In this document: in pieces, positions 4,301 through 6,491 of the stretch | Position numbering within the stretch: position 1 is the first letter of the stretch | Layout of the letters: each line of letters begins with the position of its first letter | Origin: an uncultured Oscillospiraceae bacterium | GTDB taxonomy: Bacteria; Bacillota; Clostridia; Oscillospirales; Acutalibacteraceae | Assembly: GCA_900550315.1 (NCBI GenBank) | Contig: URRK01000096.1 | Location: 1 to 6,491, forward strand | Direction of reading: 5' to 3' | DNA length: 6,491 bases | Made by a program: the position numbers and the translations under genes | Notes under the pieces: model-generated | Told to the model about the DNA's origin: nothing | Database searches by the model: none | What the model saw: only the letters and a program-made list of their open reading frames with translations

Positions 4301-6465
4301 TGGCCTTTCACGGCAACGAATTTTTGGGCTGGTTTAACGAGTCCGGCGAGCTGCAAAGCAAAAATTCAACTGTTTCGCAAAAGGATATGATTGGGAACTT
4401 GACCGCCAGGTTTAAGGATAACAACCTGTTGAGTGAAATTGGCGGCGGCTATGAGGTTCATTCCGCCCCTAAGGTATATAACGGCAGCAAGGGGGAGGAA
4501 GTCCCCACCGACAAGCCCGGCTTTTATTCCAGCACGGTGTTTTATTCTTTGCTGAACGGTGTTGCCTACAGCGGCGCAAAAAGCTTTGCATTAATGACGC
4601 GTTGGCAATACCCCTTAATTAGCGTTCCTGTGCTGGAAAAGAACACCCAATACGCCGTTTCTTTTAAAGTAAAGCTAAACACCTTAGAGGGGGGTGCTAG
4701 GTTTGAGGGCATGCGTGTTGCCCCAACCAACATTAAAAATTTTGGTGACGCCGCAAAATGTGGCATTGGCGGGTTTGAAACTACCATTACCGGTGACACC
4801 GATTGGCACGAGGTTACCTTTAATTTTAATACGGGCGACCTTACCGCAGTAAATTTAACCTTTTTCTATGTAGCCGCAGATAAGGACGACAAAAACAACG
4901 CCTTAAACATTGACGAACTAACCATGTGGAAATTACCGAACCAGGAAAGCTACAAGCAATACAGCATTACCGCCGAGGCCGAAAACGGGCTGGCTTACAC
5001 CAATTTAATTTCGGGCGGTACGGCGGTGCAAAGCGGCAGCAGCGTTATTTTTACCTGCTCCCCGAAAAACCGCGACGCCGAATTTTTAGGCTGGTTTAAT
5101 AAAGCGGGCGAAAAGGTAAGCAGCGCCAAGGTATTTGCGGTAGATTCGGTAAAACAAAATTACAATTTAACCGCAAAATTTACCGTTGGCACCGTGCCCA
5201 AGGACCTCGAAAACACCGCGGCAATTACTAAAGCTTTGCAGGAGGACGGCTATTACGCCCCGCTGTTTGAAAAAGCTATTGCCAACACCGGCAACCGGGC
5301 GCTTTTAGCCAAAATGGTGCAAAAGGCCAAAAACGGCGAGGACCTAACGGTAGTGGGGCTGGGCGGCTCTATTACGCAGGGCGCCGGCGTTGGCTGGAGC
5401 GAGGACCAGCATTACACCCGCTACATTAACCGGGTGGGGGCGTACCTGCAAAAGCAGTTCCCCAACATTAAGGTAAATGTAATAAATGCCGGCATTGGCG
5501 CAACCTCCTCCCTTTTAGGTAAAAGCCGAATGCAGGCGCAGGTGTTAAGCCACAACCCGGACCTGGTAATTGTAGATTTTACAACGAACGACGGGAGCGA
5601 CGACGAGCGGTACAATTACAGCTACGAGGCCATAATCCGCACCCTGCTGGAGCAGCAGGTGGCAACGGTGGCGGTAATGTTCGGGCCGGTAAAATCGACC
5701 GAGTACAACAACGGCGTTTATATTAAAAGCGGCAACTGCGTAAATGTGCACCTGCCGATTTTGCAGTATTACGACGTACCGGTAATAAACTACTACGACG
5801 CCACCTGGGATTATTTAGACAGCAACGGTGACGGGCAAAACACCGCCGAGGATATTGCCCAATGGAAGGCGTTGGAGTACGATTACATTCACCCGAATTT
5901 TGCCGGGCATCTGCTTTCGGCAAACGCTATTGGCTATTACCTGCAAACGGTAATAGATGGGGTAGACCAAATAGATAAAACCGTACCGCAGGTGCCGCAG
6001 GCGCTGTTCCGCAAGGCAACTGCCAGCTATTTAAACTACACCATGTACACAACCGAGAATATTGGCGGGCTAATAACCAAAACCGAAAAGGTTAAAACGG
6101 GGGGTTACGGAAATGTAGACGCCAACACGATTACCGATTGGAAACCGTGGCTGATTGAAAAGGGCGGTTATATTGAGCTAACGCTGAATTCGCTTGAAAG
6201 CCTGACCCTAATGCATGTAACCGGGGCGGCCACCGTTAAGAATATTAACGGCAAAGAGGGCGAAAACATAACCCTTAGCGAGAACAGCAGCGTACGCGTA
6301 ACGCTAAACGGGCAGGGCATTTTATCTGACTCTACCAGCGGCAGCGGCGGCGTACTAAACTGGGCCTCCGGCACTTACACCGAAAGTGTAACCGGGCCGG
6401 TTACACTGCGTATTGAGTGCCTTTCCGGCACCTACTGCCTAACAAGCATTTTAATTAGCCAGTAA
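1294..6465 (+). CDS. Secreted dockerin-containing protein with two SGNH/GDSL hydrolase domains
   Basis: A 1723-residue exported protein, complete from ATG at 1294 (strong ribosome binding site, signal peptide) to TAA at 6463-6465. Order of parts by residue: signal peptide 1-24; jelly-roll 29-180; InlB/Listeria-Bacteroides repeat 185-251; jelly-roll 255-404; beta-rich linker 405-490; accessory domain 491-655; SGNH hydrolase 680-907; type I dockerin 912-968; repeat 975-1041; jelly-roll 1043-1217; repeat 1223-1299; helical lead-in and second SGNH hydrolase 1304-1556; unassigned C-terminal beta domain 1571-1723. The SGNH superfamily includes carbohydrate esterases, lipases and acylhydrolases. With jelly-rolls and a dockerin, the likely role is deacylation (for example deacetylation) of plant cell-wall polysaccharide as part of a cellulosome, outside the cell; the substrate cannot be read from the sequence. 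The dockerin lies in the middle of the chain with one SGNH domain on each side. The first SGNH domain has Asn where the catalytic Asp is usual. There is no LPXTG or membrane anchor, fitting attachment through the dockerin. Domain order is well supported, substrate is inference. Confidence 0.9.
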   Translation: MKKVLSVCLSLLLGLTALVVPSAAEGAAVLTQGFEQDYEMQINSKWSIYTAANEADENVHGGSRSLHYEGQGNNTHVANLADDSFLLTVGKYYTVSLWVKVIKPAELPESSKQTPIQLCEGVNRNPWGQKVQHNMLAVWGGINGFNEWQQISCTFKAQYAYLSFWTYGPYEYFVDDITATERQEVTVTFNANGGTAVSAITGVEGTEMTMPANPTKEGCVFAGWYWDADLTQPVTEKVFPAQNAVLYAKWNDGALYYDYENKLAEFAISGAELEVTNEKYNSGSHALKGTVTGGNIWMGLTPKGDTVYDLTPGKRYQVSFELFIETGLNGVLGAVTTGNNGLWQLDNNKIPAPYSCGISAAGKAEWQTVTGEFTVKENCRLLHLYTWLPVGTVFYLDNLKIKEVQAKVQLTVEYKDETVRLTDLEGNDLNAEVTVQQSLQFKALCANGVTPVVKAGSATLTADENGVYSYEVGESNFTLTVSGSGMTAAQNHAVGVGLNGEDLTTYNAEVFSAPLWQGSTSYQEAAMFFNTIDGQQCFEKSLAYPIDDVVSVRSANLKTYYIKGVDYKIENGKLIWLENGKMPIYQSALAVPRNADDAYNDPTLADHGNVKQADWYYIDNEKGLYLMWDGYHENSTVYVTYTHSKTWADLGQQGYTPTVPEAQGNKLGSLYSKLAGGGNINVLVYGDSTATGAASSGAQMNYDLFDRDGKVQPRSAGTRINAPTFFEQATAKMVQEYGIGNPVTYYNIALGGTGSGWGKTELQNRVDLMNAYYGKTVVPDVIYVKYTANDEGAGTNEETLAAYKANMSGIVSQFKKLYPNASIVLVSGKVNNKKSAVYSNLEYLLQMENALVEIAAENADCIVARGSSQFVQLVKSKDVEDYLSNNINHANDFWAKTMGQVIAASMSKTVQPGDVNGDDAADLKDVLLLTRYALGSEVELNARMADVNSDGSIDLKDAVYLAQHLAGWKDRPLHTVTGTFTAVAEQGTNAGYVKAAGSAFTAVAFHGNEFLGWFNESGELQSKNSTVSQKDMIGNLTARFKDNNLLSEIGGGYEVHSAPKVYNGSKGEEVPTDKPGFYSSTVFYSLLNGVAYSGAKSFALMTRWQYPLISVPVLEKNTQYAVSFKVKLNTLEGGARFEGMRVAPTNIKNFGDAAKCGIGGFETTITGDTDWHEVTFNFNTGDLTAVNLTFFYVAADKDDKNNALNIDELTMWKLPNQESYKQYSITAEAENGLAYTNLISGGTAVQSGSSVIFTCSPKNRDAEFLGWFNKAGEKVSSAKVFAVDSVKQNYNLTAKFTVGTVPKDLENTAAITKALQEDGYYAPLFEKAIANTGNRALLAKMVQKAKNGEDLTVVGLGGSITQGAGVGWSEDQHYTRYINRVGAYLQKQFPNIKVNVINAGIGATSSLLGKSRMQAQVLSHNPDLVIVDFTTNDGSDDERYNYSYEAIIRTLLEQQVATVAVMFGPVKSTEYNNGVYIKSGNCVNVHLPILQYYDVPVINYYDATWDYLDSNGDGQNTAEDIAQWKALEYDYIHPNFAGHLLSANAIGYYLQTVIDGVDQIDKTVPQVPQALFRKATASYLNYTMYTTENIGGLITKTEKVKTGGYGNVDANTITDWKPWLIEKGGYIELTLNSLESLTLMHVTGAATVKNINGKEGENITLSENSSVRVTLNGQGILSDSTSGSGGVLNWASGTYTESVTGPVTLRIECLSGTYCLTSILISQ
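1378..2505 (+). other. N-terminal binding region: jelly-roll, InlB-type repeat, jelly-roll (residues 29-404)
   Basis: Residues 29-180 form a CBM4/9-like module with the FxxDYE start, the YYTVSLWVKV strand, EWQQISCTF and the closing YFVDDI. Residues 185-251 match the Listeria-Bacteroides (Flg_new) repeat: VTFNANGGT, then PTKEGCVFAGWYWDADLT, then AVLYAKW. Residues 255-404 form a second jelly-roll with YQVSFELFI, EWQTVTGEF, LHLYTW and FYLDNLKI. These modules are usually substrate or surface binding rather than catalytic. The ligand is unknown. Confidence 0.7.
2764..4017 (+). other. First SGNH hydrolase domain with its N-terminal accessory domain (residues 491-908)
   Basis: Residues 491-655 (SAPLWQGSTSYQEAAMFF, VVSVRSANLKTYYIKGVDY) look like the beta-rich domain that precedes some clostridial SGNH hydrolases. 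The catalytic fold follows. Block I is Gly686-Asp687-Ser688 with Ser688 the nucleophile. Block II is around Asn747-Ile-Ala749 to Gly751-Gly752. Block III is Ala788-Asn789-Asp790, with Asn789 the oxyanion-hole residue. Block V is Asn886-Ile-Asn-His889, where the family usually has Asp-x-x-His. His889 is the presumed base. The missing Asp may be replaced by a nearby acid (Asp878, Glu880 or Asp881), or the enzyme may work with a Ser-His pair. Substrate unknown. Confidence 0.75.
4027..4197 (+). other. Type I dockerin, internal (residues 912-968)
   Basis: Two F-hand calcium-binding repeats are visible. The first has Asp914, Asn916, Asp918, Asp922 and Asp925; the second has Asp946, Asn948, Asp950, Asp954 and Asp957. 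Both continue with D-L-K-D and a helix ending in a Leu-Gly or Ala-Gly pair (RYALG, QHLAG). All five expected ligands are present in both loops. The Leu-Lys pair just after ligand position 9 is the same in both repeats, which in known dockerins goes with dual orientation of cohesin binding. Dockerins are usually at a terminus; this one is central. Confidence 0.92.
4216..5190 (+). other. Post-dockerin region: divergent repeat, jelly-roll, divergent repeat (residues 975-1299)
   Basis: Residues 975-1041 and 1223-1299 are divergent InlB-type repeats, each with an EFLGWFN core (EFLGWFNESGE, EFLGWFNKAGE) and ending in LTARF or LTAKF. Between them, residues 1043-1217 resemble a third jelly-roll: YSGAKSFALMTRW, TQYAVSFKVKL, DWHEVTFNF, and the closing LNIDELTMW. 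The repeat, jelly-roll, repeat order is the reverse arrangement of the N-terminal region. Binding target unknown. Confidence 0.65.
5203..5961 (+). other. Second SGNH hydrolase domain, GGSIT type (residues 1304-1556)
   Basis: A helical lead-in (ALLAKMVQKAKNGEDLTVVGL) runs into block I, Gly1357-Gly1358-Ser1359-Ile-Thr, the GGSIT variant of the GDS motif, with Ser1359 the nucleophile. Block II is Asn1398-Ala-Gly1400-Ile-Gly1402. Block III is Thr1431-Asn1432-Asp1433. Block V is Asp1530-Tyr-Ile-His1533-Pro, an intact Asp-x-x-His. The Ser-Asp-His triad is therefore complete, unlike the first SGNH domain. An EF-hand-like loop lies at 1509-1520, just before block V. It belongs to a different SGNH subgroup from the first domain. 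Confidence 0.8.
6004..6462 (+). other. Unassigned C-terminal beta-rich domain of the large esterase (residues 1571-1723)
   Basis: This follows the second SGNH domain and runs to the stop. It is rich in Thr, Ser, Gly and Asn with alternating hydrophobic strands (GGYIELTLNSLESLTLMHVTG, PVTLRIECLSGTYCLTSILIS). There are two Cys close together near the end (ECLSGTYC). It reads as a small beta-sandwich, perhaps a binding module or an enzyme-attached domain seen after GGSIT-type SGNH enzymes. I do not recognise the family. Confidence 0.5.
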
Positions 6466-6491
6466 AAACCAAATAAAAAACACAGCCGCCG

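Noticed and set aside
1552..6374. Multiple minus-strand ORFs of 63 to 113 codons opposite the large gene
   Set aside because: They are low-complexity or Arg/Cys/Ala-rich shadow frames of the real gene, with no family resemblance.
6466..6491. Terminator after the large gene
   Set aside because: Only 26 A-rich bases remain ending in GCCGCCG; this could be the first arm of a stem, but the second arm is outside the window.

Overview
The window holds the 3' end of one large secreted-protein gene, a small 35-codon gene, and one complete very large gene, all on the + strand. The content suggests a carbohydrate-degrading, cellulosome-type member of the Clostridia, most likely a gut or rumen Ruminococcaceae/Oscillospiraceae relative. 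The reasons are a canonical type I dockerin, carbohydrate-binding-like jelly-roll modules, InlB/Listeria-Bacteroides-type repeats, SGNH esterase domains and good Shine-Dalgarno sites. Taxonomy is an inference; there is no rRNA or housekeeping gene to anchor it.

Layout: (1) 2-1072, the C-terminal 356 codons of an extracellular protein with a carbohydrate-binding-like jelly-roll and then a second all-beta domain of a type seen in large clostridial surface proteins. The N-terminus lies off the left edge. (2) 1091-1198, a 35-codon ORF with its own ribosome binding site 18 nt after the previous stop, easily missed by length-filtered gene callers. (3) 1199-1293, a 95-nt gap with a perfect 12-bp hairpin and a smaller one. 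(4) 1294-6465, a 1723-residue secreted protein with two unlike SGNH hydrolase domains flanking an internal dockerin, plus three jelly-roll modules, three InlB-type repeats and an unassigned C-terminal beta module. (5) 6466-6491, 26 nt of A-rich sequence with no assignable feature.

The large protein is best read as a two-headed carbohydrate esterase that would deacylate plant polysaccharides (for example acetyl-xylan) and dock onto a cohesin-bearing scaffold by its central dockerin. The truncated neighbour carries a jelly-roll that resembles the second one of the large protein, so the two probably act on related surfaces. The small ORF between them is the least explained element. The points most worth a second look are that small ORF, the internal dockerin between two different SGNH subfamilies, the Asn-for-Asp change in the first SGNH domain, and an EF-hand-like loop inside the second.
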